NCBI RefSeq assembly: GCF_011075055.1
Contig: NC_058144.1
Coordinates: 9,638,138-9,702,137, forward strand
Source: Mangifera indica
Lineage: Eukaryota > Streptophyta > Magnoliopsida > Sapindales > Anacardiaceae
DNA: 64,000 bases
Direction of reading: 5' to 3'
The position numbers and the translations under genes were made by a program. Shown piece after piece: positions 37,801 through 49,142 of this stretch (positions are counted from its first letter, which is position 1; each line of letters begins with the position of its first letter). Below the pieces are notes generated by a model, which ran no database searches, was not told where the DNA came from, and saw only the letters and a program-made list of their open reading frames with translations.

Positions 37801-40800
37801 TCTGAAGAGAGCTTTAAAGAAGATTATACATTTGGCTACATCTTACCAGAATCAATTGAACAAGAAACGGTTGAGATTTCTCCAGTTAGTGTGAACAAAA
37901 AAGAAAAGTCTGAAGGAAAGAACAATGTAGTACAAGTGGTAGAAGAGAGCAATATTACAAACCTCGTTCCTGAATCAGTTGAACAAGTTCCCGTCAAGAA
38001 CTTAGAAGAGGAGGAAAAGAAGGCAGATATGTCCATAGAAGAGGTTCAAGATTGCTTTCTAAAATGATTCCTTTTCAAAATTTAATTTATAATTATGTTT
38101 AACTAATTTTAACATATAATTTCATATGCAGATTTCCGATAACATCAAGGTGGAAGAAGCAACTCAGAGCATAGAAAATGAGACAGATAAAAATAGACCC
38201 ATGGAAATCCCCAGAGAATCTCTTGATACTTTCCGGGTGAAACTAGGAGAAAGTTTGCCTTCTGAAGAAAAGAACCTAACTACAGCAAAGGAATCTCCAC
38301 CAGGACCTCAGATTGAAGAATCGTTATCAGATAGTGGTAAAATACCTTGCTTGATGGAGGACGGGGCTTCACAAACTGAAGGAACTCTACTGACAGCAGA
38401 AAAAGAGAATGAAACAGAAGATAACAATCAATCCAAGGACAAGAAAATACAGAAGGAAGAGGTAAACAAATGAATCCTGAAATTGTTACTGTCTATGCTA
38501 TTCTGCAACTCATTACTTTTATTGAATAAAAGTTAATGATGCAATAATCATAATCATGCGGCAGGATCCAGAAGTAGTTGGTGAAACATCTGACACAAGC
38601 AAAAGTGCAGAGAGTATTGTGCTGGAACTGAAGTCAGAAATGGATAATAGGATAGCTGAAGATGACATAAAGAATGAAGAAAGCCCAGAGGTCTGATTTC
38701 CAAACATGATTCTGACTTGACTCCAATCTGCTAATTGCTAAACACTTTTTCCTCAGTTCATTTTTGACATTCTTTACGAAGTTCAACCATTATCTGTTAT
38801 GCAGCTATGTGAAAATTTTGTCAATCCTGCTAAGGTTGAGGAAATCGAACAGCGTGGTGTTTCAACAAAAGAAATAGTTCAAAGCTCTGAAGAAGACAAA
38901 AAGGAGGAAGAAATACCCCAAATTGAGGTTTTCCAAACTTCATGTGTAATTCAATTGTATATGTTTAATAGGTTTCTAGATCATAATAAACAAGTAGATT
39001 CTTCATTTCTTGTATAGGTAAGTTCTTACAGTGAGCCAAACAGGGTAGAGAAGCAGTCGAGAGATTTTGAAGTTGAGAAAACTGAGCAAAGCTTTAAGGA
39101 GGAGCATACGATTGCCAACATTTTACCACAATCAATTGAACAAGAAACAGCTGAGATCCATGAAGAAAGTGAAAACAAGGCAGAAGAGTCAGAAGGAAGG
39201 GACAGAATAGAGCAGGTAGTAGAAGAAAGCAATATCCACATAACAGAATCTTCAATAGAGAAAAACCCTCAGGAAAGTGAACCTGAAGAGAAGCATGAAC
39301 ACTTGCTGCCTTCGACAAAGTCTGATAAAACTGAGGCATTTATTTCAGAAAATGCTACAATGCCTTGTCAGATGGAAGAAAAGGTTGCTCAAAACCTTGA
39401 AGAAGCTTCACAGAAAGAAGAGCATATGAAAGAAACAGATGACAACAAAATAGAAGTGCAAGAGGTGAAAAATAATTACTTAATGAGATATCTTGCTACA
39501 TTTACAGATTAACTCAACTGGAGTTAATAATGCCTTATTAATATTCATGTAGCAGGAAGTTCAAGAAGGTGTTGGAGAAAAAATAAATCAAAGCTCTGGA
39601 GATGATGACATAAATCAAAGTGCAGAGAGTACAACTGAAGATGACATAAAGAATGAAGAAAGCCAAGAGGTATTGATTCCAAAACATGATTCCCACTTAA
39701 CTTCAATCTGCTAATTGCTAAACACTTTTTCCTCGTTTCATTTGTGACATTCTTCACAAAGTTCAACCCTTCTGTCATGCAGTTATGTGAAAATTTTGTC
39801 GATGCTGCTAAGTTTGAGGAAATCGAACAGCATGATGTTCCGGATGAATGTGTTTCTACAAAAGAAATAGTTCAAAGCTCTGAAGAAGTCAAAAAAGAGG
39901 AAGAGATACCCGAAATTGAGGTTTTCCAAAGTTCATGTCATTCACTTGGATATTTTTAATAGGTTTCTAGATCATAATAAACAACTACATTCTTCACTTT
40001 TTGTATAGGTAAGTTCTTACAGTGAGCCAACCAGGGTAGAGGAGCAGTCAAGAGAATTTGAAGTTGAGAAAACTGAGCAAAGCTTTAAGGAGGAACATAC
40101 TGTTGCTGACATTTCACCGCCATCAATTGAACAAGAAGCAACTGAGATCCATGAAAAAAGTGAAAACAAGGCAGAAGAGTCAGAAGGAAAGAACATAGCA
40201 GAGCAGGAAGTAGAAGAGAGCAATATCGACGCAACAGAATCTTCAATAGACAAAAACCCTCAGGAAAGTGAACCTGAAGAGAAGCTTGAACACTTGCTGC
40301 CTTCAGAAAATGACAAAATGCCCTGGCAGATGGAAGAAAAGGCTGCTCAAAACCTTGAAGAAGCTCCACAGAAAGAAGAGCATATGAAAGAAACAGATGA
40401 CAACAAGGACGACAAAATCGAAGCGCAAGAGGTGAAGAAATAAGTACTTTGAGATATCTTGCTATGTCTACAGATTAACTCAACTAGAGTTTATGATGTC
40501 TTATTAATATTCTGTAGCAGGAAGTTCAAGAAAGTGCTGATAGAAGCAAAAGCTCAGACTTTACAAATATCTCACTGGAATCTACTGAAGAAAAAATACA
40601 TCAAAGCTCTAGAGATGATAAAAATGAGGAAGAGACATCCAAAACAGAGGTAAAGTCACTGCCATTGTGTCAGATATCTTGAATATCTTCCTTCGAAATT
40701 CATACTAGACAAGTAGCCCTTTTAACTTCTTGTGTAGGCAAGCAGTGTTGGTGAGGATGCTGAAGTACAGTCTGTGAAAGAAGAAGACGATATAGAATCG

Positions 40801-43800
40801 AAGATGCCCACTGAGGTAACCCGGACTTATCACCTTCTGACTGTAAATGTTACATCTACTGTTCTTTCCGTTGTTAGTACAAGGCATGATTCATTTTGTT
40901 TTATATTTTCTTTTGCAGGAGAGCAAGAGAACTCAAAAAGTTGATGAAGATGTGGATGCCAAAATGCAGAATATAGAAGGCGACAGAGCAGAGAACAACA
41001 TTGAGGTATGCAAAAGAGGAAAAGAAAAAATCAATCAATGATGATCAAAAAGCATTCAAGCTGTAACAAAAAAAAAAAAAAATTAACTGAAGTAATTAGA
41101 TGCACAAATATAGCCATTTTCCAGGCTAAATTGCTATATAACACCCCAACAGAAACAATAAAACACTATCCAATTGACTTCTATCTAGTTAAAAACTTTC
41201 AAGTAAAAAAGTTAGATCCCTTTAATTTTACTCGTCTTTTATCAAAAGTAATGGGACCTGATTGGGTTTCATAGGATCCCAAATTCAAATAAAAAAAAGG
41301 TGGACCCTGTATGTCACAGAAGTGAGAGCTAGCGCGTGCCAAGAGAAAAGTGAAGAGTTTTCTTTGATTCTCACCGAAAATCCATTCTTTAATTTGTAGG
41401 CATCTGAGACAGCTGATTTCACCACAAGCAGAGAAATTCAGAGCATAGTAGATACTAAAGAAGGCCTCATTTCTTCCACTGTTGAAGATGATACTGTAGT
41501 GGAAAGGTCACTGGAAGATGGAAGGAAAGCGATGAAGGTAAAAGGACAGGCTAGAAATTATAGAGAAGCTCAACTGTTTTTTGTATTTATTATTATTGAC
41601 TAACATTCGAATTTACCCACTGATCAGGTTGATGAATTAAGTTCAGCATTTGTTGAAGAGATTGAGGAGACAAGCTCTGCAATGGAAAAAGTCTCTGAGA
41701 CCTTAAAGGACAGTGAAAAATCAAACGTCAATTCATCTCCTAGAGAAATCGGTGAATGCCTAGATGAAAAATCCTCCTTGGTGCCAGAAGCGTCAGAAGA
41801 AATCACAGAAAAAGAAGAGAAAATTATTGATGATTCGGATTTTGCATCTGTTATGGTGTCAAAAGAAGAAATCTGCTTGACAGAAACTGAACCCGAAGGG
41901 GAAAAGCAAGTAGAATGTCAAGCAACTGAAAAAAGAGAAAACATAAAGGAAGATGAAGTTCCTGACATAAGAAGCGAAGACAAAAAAGACGCCACCAGTG
42001 ATAAGAGGCCCCTAGAAGAAACACCAGAAGAAGTGGAATCTTCTACAATGACATCGAAAGAACATGGAATCGTGACTGGTGAAGCGAGAGAAACAACAAA
42101 TCTATCAAATGTTTCTGAAGTGGGGCTTGTAGACACCGATAAGGAACCTGCAAATGAGGAAGTTCAAAAAGAGAGGTTTGAGGATTTGTATGTCCATTCC
42201 GAGTTGGACAAAGATAATCCTCTCTCTGTATCAGAAGGTGTAGAAATCTCAAAGGAAGAAGAGAGTAGAGAACTAGCAGATCGCACTGATGATTGCGCAT
42301 CAAAGACTTTGGAAGATGTTGAATCATCAATTTCATCATCAAAACCGGAAAAAACTGAAGATAATCCCTTTGATGAGGCTCTGAAAACTACTGAAACTTA
42401 TAACATATGTGCTGACACTGGAAAAGATGTTCTTGAACAAGAGATGATTGAAGATAAGGAATATGTTGAAGTTGAAAAGGAGGTAATTGAACAGAAAGGA
42501 GAAGCTGAAAGCCAGAGACTAGAAGATGAAGACACCAAATATACAGCTGAAGAGGTAAAAGCAAGATAATTTGTTTCATTATTAATTACTAAACATTAAA
42601 TCAAGCAACTTATATAATAGCTTCCTTACTTTTCAATTTGTTGTGGCACAAATAAGCACTGTGGAGAGATCCATGAAGGTCACATGTAGATGTCCCAATT
42701 TGACTCCATAATCATGAAAACTAAATCTCATACCATTATGAGTACACTGGATTGATTTGACTTGTTTGCAAACACATATACTGACATATCAGTTTTGAAA
42801 CAGATTGTTAAATCAGCTGATCGTGATCAGATACTTCAACACCCCTCTGAAGCTGGGTCTGGAGATGGAAGTTATGAAATGCTCCCTGAAACTGACAAGA
42901 ACCAAATTGAGGAAAACTGCAGTAACATCAAGAAGCAAGAAGATGAAAATGAGAAAGAGGAACCGAAATTGGAGGCTGATGATTTCAAAGAACAAAATGC
43001 AAATGAGACGAAAAAGGCTGTAATCTTAGCTGAAGAAACTCTTGAGGAAGTTGAGCAATCAAATGATAGTGAAGTCACCAAGGAACCAGTTCTACAGGAA
43101 GAGCATGGCATAAGTGAACCTCATGTATTATCCATTGTAGGTGAAAGAACTTATGAGGTAAGCAGAACAGTAAGTACAGTGTATTACTTCGCTGTATCAA
43201 AATATTACTTCAAAATTATGCACATTATGATTTTTATCCCGCTTATAAACATTGGTCAACTGTTTCTTAAACAGGTACTAGACTCATCTCCAGAATACAG
43301 TGAATACACAGGGACTGTGGACTCCAGAAAGAAGATGGAAACTGAAAGTTCAGAGGTCGAAGAGAGCTCAATCACGGAAAGAGAAGCATCCTTTTCTGGA
43401 CAGTCAAAAGAACAAAAAGTAGAAGACGGTGGTATTGAGCCACCAGCTGAGTTGGAAGAGAAGACTGAGGAGATTACAGAGAGTTCAAAAAACCAAAATG
43501 CAACTTTTACAACAGAGACAGAAGCAATCCCCGGGGAAGCTCAACTGCATGGCAGGCTTGTTGAGGACGAAGGTGAGCCATGTTCAGAAAAAACTGAAGA
43601 GAGTTCAATCAGGGAAAGAGAAGCATTCTTTGCAGGACAGTCAAAAGAACAAAAAGTAGAAGACAGTAGTATGGAGCCACCAGCTGAGTTGGAAGAGAAG
43701 ATTGAGGAGATTACGGAGAGTTCAAAAAGCCATAGTGCAACTTTGACAACAGAGGCAGAAGCAGTCCCAGGGGAAGCTCAACTGCATGGCAGGCTTGTTG

Positions 43801-46800
43801 AGGACCAAGGTGAGCCATGCTCAGAAAAAACTGAAGAGAGTTCAATCAGGGAAAGAGAAGTATCCTTTGCAGGACAATCAAAAGAACAAAAAGTAGAAGA
43901 CAGTAGTATTGAGCCACCAGCTGCGTTGGAAGAGAAGATTGAAGAGATTACAGAGAGTTCAAAAAGCCAGAATGCAACTTTGAAAACAGAGACAGAAGCA
44001 GTCCCAGGGGAAGCTCAACTGCATGGCAGGCTTGTTGAGGATCAAGGTGAGCCATGTTCAGAAAAAACTGAAGAGAGTTCTATCAGGGAAAGAGAAGCAT
44101 CCTCTGCAGGACAATCAAAACAACAAAAAGTAGAAGACAGTAGTTTCGAGCCACCAGCTGAGTTAGAAGAGAAGATTGAGGAGATTACAGAGAGTTCAAA
44201 AAGCCATCATGTAACTTTGACAGCAGAGACAGAAGCAATCCCAGGGGAAGCTCAATTGCATGGCAGGCTTGTTGAGGACCAAGGTGAGCCATGTTCAGAA
44301 AAAACTGAAATTGAGTATGCTCTGCAGGGTAAAGAAGTTAACAGCATGAAAATTGAAGAAACCTCCAGTGACTTGACACCTGAACTCCAAACTGTGGAAT
44401 ATATAGTAACAGAAGAACCTGACGAGACCAAAAGAGCTTCTGAACCATTTCATGAGTCCAAAGAGGGCACTGAAGAAACTGAATTGGAGAAATGCCCGAC
44501 AGTGAAAAAGCTGGATCAATTCACAGCAAATGATCTTATTCATGCAGAGAAAAAGAATGAAGCTGCCTTTAGTGTGGTTTATGAGACCCAGGATGTGGGT
44601 GCTGAAGGAACTGCTAAAACTGGGGAAAGCCAAACCATAGTAACAACGGACCAGGTCCCATCAACTAATTCTGAGGATGCAGAGGAAGATAGTCCTCTGG
44701 TAGAAACTCCAAATGCAGATGAAAATGAAGCCAAAGTAGTTCAAGAAGCAATTTGTGAGTCCAAAGATCAAGGCATTGAAGAATCCGGGGAAAGCGCGGG
44801 TGTTGAAAAGCTGGACCAAGTCCCAGCTACTAACTCTGGGGATGTAATGAAAGGGAGTGTACCTGAGGGACATTCAGAAGCTGATGAAGTTGTGGAAACC
44901 GAAATAGCTTCTATAATAATTCCCCAGTCCAGAGAGCAAGGCACTAACGAGAGTGATGAAACTGGGAAAAGCCCAACTGCAGAGAAGCCATATACAGATA
45001 AAAGCGAAGAAGCTTGCAAAGAAACATCCGACCATGGAGTTATTGGAGAGCCATGTATAGAACCTATTGAAAAGCTGGACCAAGTCCCAGCTACTAACTC
45101 TGAGGATGTAATGAAAGGGAGTGTACCTGAGGAAAATTCAGAAGCAGATGAAGTTGTGGAAACCGAAAGAGCTTCTAAAATAGTTCCTCTGTCCAAAGAG
45201 CAAGGCACTGACGAGAGTAATGAAACTGGGAAAAGCCCAGCTGTAGAAGAGACAGATAAAGATAAAAGCGAAGAAGCTTGTGAAGAAACATCCGAATATG
45301 GAGTTTTTAGAGAACAAGATAAAGAACCTGTGGAAAAGCTGGACCAAGTTCCAGCAACTTACTCTGGGGATGTAGTGAAAAGGAGTGTACCTGAGGAAAA
45401 TTCAGAAGCAGATGGAGTTGTGGAAACTGATATAGCTTCTAATATAGTTGCCCAGTCCAAAGAGCAAGGCACTAACGAGAGTGATGAAACTGGGAAAAGC
45501 CCAACTGCAGAGAAGCCATATACAGATAAAAGTGAAGAGGCTTGCAAAGAAACATCCGACCATGGAGTTATTGGGGAGCCAGGTATAGAACCTATTGAAA
45601 AGCTGGACCAAGTCCCAGCTACTAACTCTGAGGATGTAATGAAAGGGAATGTACCAGGGGAAAATTCAGAAGCAGATGAGGTTGTGGAAACCGAAATAGC
45701 TTCTAAAATAGTTCCTCTGTCCAAAGAGCAAGGCACTGACGAGAGTTATGAAATTGGGAAAAGCCCAACTGCAGAGAAGCCAGATACAGATGAAAGCGAA
45801 GAAGCATCCGACCATGGAGTTATTGGAGAACCAGATATAGAACCTGTTCAAAAGCTGGACCAAGTTCCAGCTACTAACTCCAGGGATGTAATTAAAGGGA
45901 GTGTACCTGAGGAAAATTCAGAAGCAGATAAAGTTGTGGAAACCGATATAGCTTCTAATATAGTTCCCCAGTCCAAAGAGCAAGGCACTAACGAGAGTGA
46001 TGAAACTGGGAAAATCCCAACTGCCTCGAAGCCAGATACAGATAAAAGCGGAGAAGCTTGCAAAGAAACATCCGACCGTGAAGTTATTGGAGAACCAAGT
46101 TTTGATCCTGTTGCAAAAGGTGAAATAACTGCTGAGCAGACTCCCCCGGCAGAGAAATTAACGGAGTGGATTCTGACTCAAACGTCTGAGTTGCCTTCTG
46201 AGTACGGAGCTACAACAACAGTTGAGAACATAGAAGAAGAGAAAACAGAAAAGATGGAGAAGATGGACGATGATGGTCTCAAAGATTCTTCAGCTGCAAA
46301 GTTAACAGAAGAGATAAGCTCGTTAAAGAAAATATCCAGAGAGCTTGAATCTTCCACAGTGGGGCTTTCAACCGACAAAAACAGAGAGGAGAGTCCAACT
46401 GAAGTACACTGGGAAGAAGGTCAGACCCCAGATGGAGACATACACCTAGAACATCAGGAAGATGAGAATAAGATAGAGTGTCTTGCTTCTTCATCAGCAA
46501 GCAAGGACATCATTGATGTAGCTACAGAAACTGATAAAGCTTGTGATGTCAACTTAGAGACAAGTGAAAGGGCTTTTGAATCAATCCAGGAATCAGAGTT
46601 CACTGACATGAGCGCTGAAGAAACCCACTCTAAGAAAACAAGTGAGGCAAATATAATCACAGAAAAGGAAGTGTCGAAGGAAGAGGTCAGAAAAGATACC
46701 CCTTTTTTTCTTTTCTTTTTACTTTTATTGATTCTGCTTTGTTTTACTGTAATTGTTTTCACGTAAGTGTGATTGAGGGGAAAAATATTACAGATCAAAG

Positions 46801-48127
46801 AGGAAAAGGAGGTAGCCGAAACTTATCAATCAAATTCCCTTAGTGAAGAAAAACTGACAGAGGGCCTTCAAGAAGATGAACAAATGCCTGGAGAATGTAC
46901 AGGACAGAAGACAAATTTAACATTCGACACAACAGTCGGTGGAAGTCTAGCTGAAGAGGTCAGGATGAAGAATCAGTTTTTTTTTTGTAACAACCATAAC
47001 TTAAACTTTCTATAAATTTTGATGCCTTATTCTATAAAACAGCTGCCTATGGTAAATGAAAAGGCTACTGCAAGCAAGACAATTATAGAACAAGTCGTTG
47101 CCGAAGATAGAAGCCTTGAGCACCCGGACAGAGTTTCAGTTGAAGACAAGAAAATAAAAGAGAGCTTCCCAAATAAGTTTGAGGAAATTAATGTTGAGGA
47201 GTCAGCGATCAAAGTGGATTCCATCAATCAGGACAGCTCTGAAAATGACAGAACTGTAATAGCTGAGGTCAGGTTCATCATTTTACCCTCTTTGCAACCT
47301 AGGCAAGACCTTTTTTTTTTCACGGAGAAAAAGTTAAAAATTAAATGAAAGACCCAAATAAATTTTGGAAGAATTTTTAGGAATAAATACTGAAACAAAA
47401 TTGGCTATGAATTCTAGAAATTATAATGATCCTTTGCTCGTGTCATTTAATAAATTACTTTCTCTTATATCAGGAATCCAGTGAAGCCATACTACAGAAA
47501 GAAAACTTCGAGGGGTTTGAAAAAGGGGGCAAAGAAACTCAGAAGTCGGAGGAAACCTCCTTCGTAACAAGTGAAAAGCAAGTAACGAGGGAAGAGTGCC
47601 CGGACACAATGGCTTCAACTGGCAATGAGCAGCATGTTCCACCAGTGCTATCGGAAGGAATCCTAGAAACCTCAAGGGATGTTGAAACAGAAGATTTCAC
47701 TAAGGTGGTTCATTCAGAAGCCAAAGAAGATAAGCGTGGAGAAGAAATAAGTGAGGAGTCCACGTTGGTGGATTCAAATAAAGCTTCATTGCAAAAACTC
47801 TTTGAGAAATCCACAAGAGAAAGAACCCAAGTGGATGAAGACGTCAAGAAAGAGAGAGACCCAACAGGCGGCAAAGAAGAAATGCAAACTGAAGAAGCAG
47901 AAAGCCATGAAGAGGAAGGAGATGAACACAAAAAGACAGATTCCGGGTCTGATGCTCCAGTAATGGTAGAGGCCTCTAGAGAAATGGAAGTTAAGGCTGT
48001 TACACATAAGAAATCTTTATTATCAGGCGTTGGATCAAAGGTGAAGCATTCAATTTCAAAGGTGAAGAAAGCAATTACAGGCAAATCTACTCACCATCAC
48101 CACTCAAAGGCAATGTCACCAAAATGA
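22900..48127 (+). CDS. Giant 53-exon acidic repeat protein (titin/neurofilament-like plant protein)
   Basis: Starts MATEAETPEPVSLT and ends at a TGA after a basic, His-containing tail. Exons: 22900-22941, 24547-25863, 25960-26460, 26554-26937, 27046-27171, 27278-27484, 27573-28049, 28143-28523, 28632-28757, 28864-29070, 29159-29635, 29729-30112, 30221-30346, 30453-30659, 30749-31225, 31319-31699, 31786-31911, 32020-32427, 32519-32899, 33014-33139, 33242-33391, 33485-33826, 33932-34288, 34404-34529, 34613-34906, 35000-35248, 35351-35476, 35568-35717, 35812-35955, 36044-36325, 36438-36563, 36654-36815, 36910-37161, 37264-37386, 37479-37628, 37711-38043, 38132-38461, 38565-38690, 38805-38927, 39018-39464, 39556-39669, 39783-39920, 40009-40431, 40521-40649, 40738-40815, 40919-41005, 41400-41537, 41628-42554, 42804-43157, 43275-46685, 46794-46958, 47043-47267, 47474-48127. 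Together 18,096 nt, about 6,031 residues. All introns are GT-AG and phase 0, usually after a GAG or AAG codon. The protein is Glu/Lys/Ser/Thr-rich and probably disordered or partly coiled; no catalytic domain, signal peptide or membrane segment is seen. Similar short plant proteins are annotated titin- or neurofilament-like; function unknown. Individual splice sites are by eye and a few may be off. Confidence 0.8.
22942..24546 (+). other. Long first intron of the giant gene
   Basis: The donor is ACG|gtatgc and the acceptor tttgtgcag|AAA. At 1.6 kb it is by far the longest intron of the gene; most others are 80-120 bp. Long first introns in plants often enhance expression. The second half (23600-24300) is AT-rich and looks repeat-derived. 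Confidence 0.6.
25960..32427 (+). repeat. Tandem array of a four-exon module (blocks A-D, about 1.59 kb each)
   Basis: The module is an exon of about 477 nt (DVPEMELNEKIEGAEVEVPN), one of 381-384 nt (ISENFETDRAAESIEHEASK), one of 126 nt (DLQMLVETSNASESIETTTL) and one of 207 nt (LLESCKDTGKNEEAEKWSIV). Block starts are 25960, 27573, 29159 and 30749, so the B-C and C-D periods are 1586 and 1590 bp. Blocks B, C and D are near-identical across exons and introns. Block A matches them closely in its last three exons but has a longer, diverged first exon (501 nt). Block D ends in a longer, unduplicated fourth exon (408 nt). Confidence 0.93.
33932..37711 (+). repeat. Older duplication of a seven-exon block
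   Basis: Exons 23-29 pair with exons 30-36 in order, including introns: the 126-nt exons at 34404 and 36438, the ILDSPKTKEVVD/ILDRLKTEEVVD exons at 35000 and 36910, SLQEVAGTSDAN/SFQEVAGTSDAN at 35351 and 37264, and LEETGVV at 35812 and 37711. The offset is about 1.9-2.05 kb. Divergence is clearly higher than in the 26-32 kb array. Confidence 0.85.
38805..40649 (+). repeat. Duplication of a three-exon block (about 0.98 kb)
   Basis: Exons 39, 40 and 41 (LCENFVNPAKVEEIEQ, VSSYSEPNRVEKQSRDFEVE, EVQEGVGEKINQSSGDD) pair with exons 42, 43 and 44 (LCENFVDAAKFEEIEQ, VSSYSEPTRVEEQSREFEVE, EVQESADRSKSSD). Introns match as well, for example the gttttccaaa...tgtatag introns before the VSSYSEP exons. Confidence 0.85.
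43359..44306 (+). repeat. Four tandem copies of a 79-residue repeat inside exon 50
   Basis: The 237-bp unit begins EESSIREREASFAGQSKEQK and ends GEAQLHGRLVED(E/Q)GEPCSEKT. Four head-to-tail copies with no length change fill 948 bp exactly. Differences are point substitutions, such as IEPP/MEPP/FEPP and TETEA/TEAEA. Confidence 0.93.
44805..46112 (+). repeat. Five tandem copies of an 88-residue repeat inside exon 50
   Basis: Each unit begins (E/Q)KLDQVPATNS and ends with GEP(x)IEPV or similar. Lengths are 88, 88, 88, 84 and 88 residues. Units 1, 3 and 5 share QS(K/R)EQGTNESDETGK; units 2 and 4 share KIVPLSKEQGTDES, so the array has a two-unit higher-order period. Confidence 0.92.
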
Positions 48128-48286
48128 AGTAGTTCATGATCAGTGACTGCCAATAGAGATCAGTCGGAAGATGTAACAGTAGATGGTGTTGAAGAGATTG
48201 TTTGAATGAAATTAGCGTGGTTTGGGATTGTTAGATGTAGAAGTAGTAGTGTGGAAGAGATTGGTTGAATCAAATTACAAAGATTC

Positions 48287-48354
48287 GAGTGTGGTGTGTT
48301 TGTGTATGTACAGATCGATTGAGCGTGGTGTGCTTGTGTACATACAGATCGAAT
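48287..48354 (+). repeat. 34-bp tandem duplication in the 3' UTR of the giant gene
   Basis: GAGTGTGGTGTGTTTGTGTA and GAGCGTGGTGTGCTTGTGTA begin two adjacent units, each ending in ACAGATCGA. They lie about 160 bp after the stop codon. Confidence 0.6.
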
Positions 48355-49142
48355 ATATGAAGTTCAATTTTGCTTGAAGAAAGTCTAGATGCAGTACTTT
48401 CCTAAAAGAATTTGAGATAACATCATTTTAAATGAAGAAAATAATTACAGTGAGTTGTTCAGGGAAGTTAAAATCCATCAATAATGGAATAAAAAGAATC
48501 TAAATAGCTCAAAATTAATCCAAAATGGTAAGAAGGGGTAGAGAAAATGCCCCAAACCAATGTTCGAATATCAAGCGCTACGACACTGAACTAACTCATC
48601 TTATACTCTCATAAAAAGCTTGAATGACCTTTAACAAAAAGATATCCATACCCAAAACCAACACAAGTGGGTAGTTAGAGAATACCCAGAGGCACAAGAC
48701 AACTCACTTTTGAGAACTCGGAAAAATAACCATGAAACTTCGGAGGCCTCCTCACAGAGGGGCCCTCCTATAGATTTGTACTCTTCCTTTCATTTCTCAC
48801 CAACCACAGATTGTAAATTCTACAAATTTTCGTAATGCTAATTACCATTCGACCTCAACTCTAGAAAAAGCTTCTTTATTTTCTTGCCATGGGAACTATA
48901 TTTTTCCTAAAAGGAAAGAAAATTATAATCAAAACTTCGAAAATAGAAGAAACAATCTGGGTAAAGAACCAGATACAAGTTAACCCTCCTATAGACGTGT
49001 GGTGAGGAGGGCATTAAATGAATAAATATTTTTTCTTTTATATATTTGAACAAAATTTTGCCCAATCATAACACTAATTTCCAACCAAATATATTTAACT
49101 GCATTTAAAAACAAAATTGGTAAGAGTAAATTCTGCGGCTCT
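48355..49142. other. Convergent intergenic spacer between the giant gene and PES
   Basis: This holds the 3' ends of two genes transcribed toward each other. It is moderately AT-rich with AATAAA-like signals on both strands. No further gene is seen. Confidence 0.5.

Noticed and set aside
25960..40649. The exons could be a tandem array of separate small genes
   Set aside because: Blocks lack start codons, promoters and terminators, all boundaries are GT-AG phase-0 splice sites, and there is a single plausible start (22900) and a single plausible end (48127).
24401..48084. Many open frames on the minus strand opposite the giant gene, often Ser/Leu-rich
   Set aside because: They mirror the codon bias of the acidic coding strand (GAA/GAG read as TTC/CTC) and repeat with the same periods as the exons. 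None has a domain or its own promoter.
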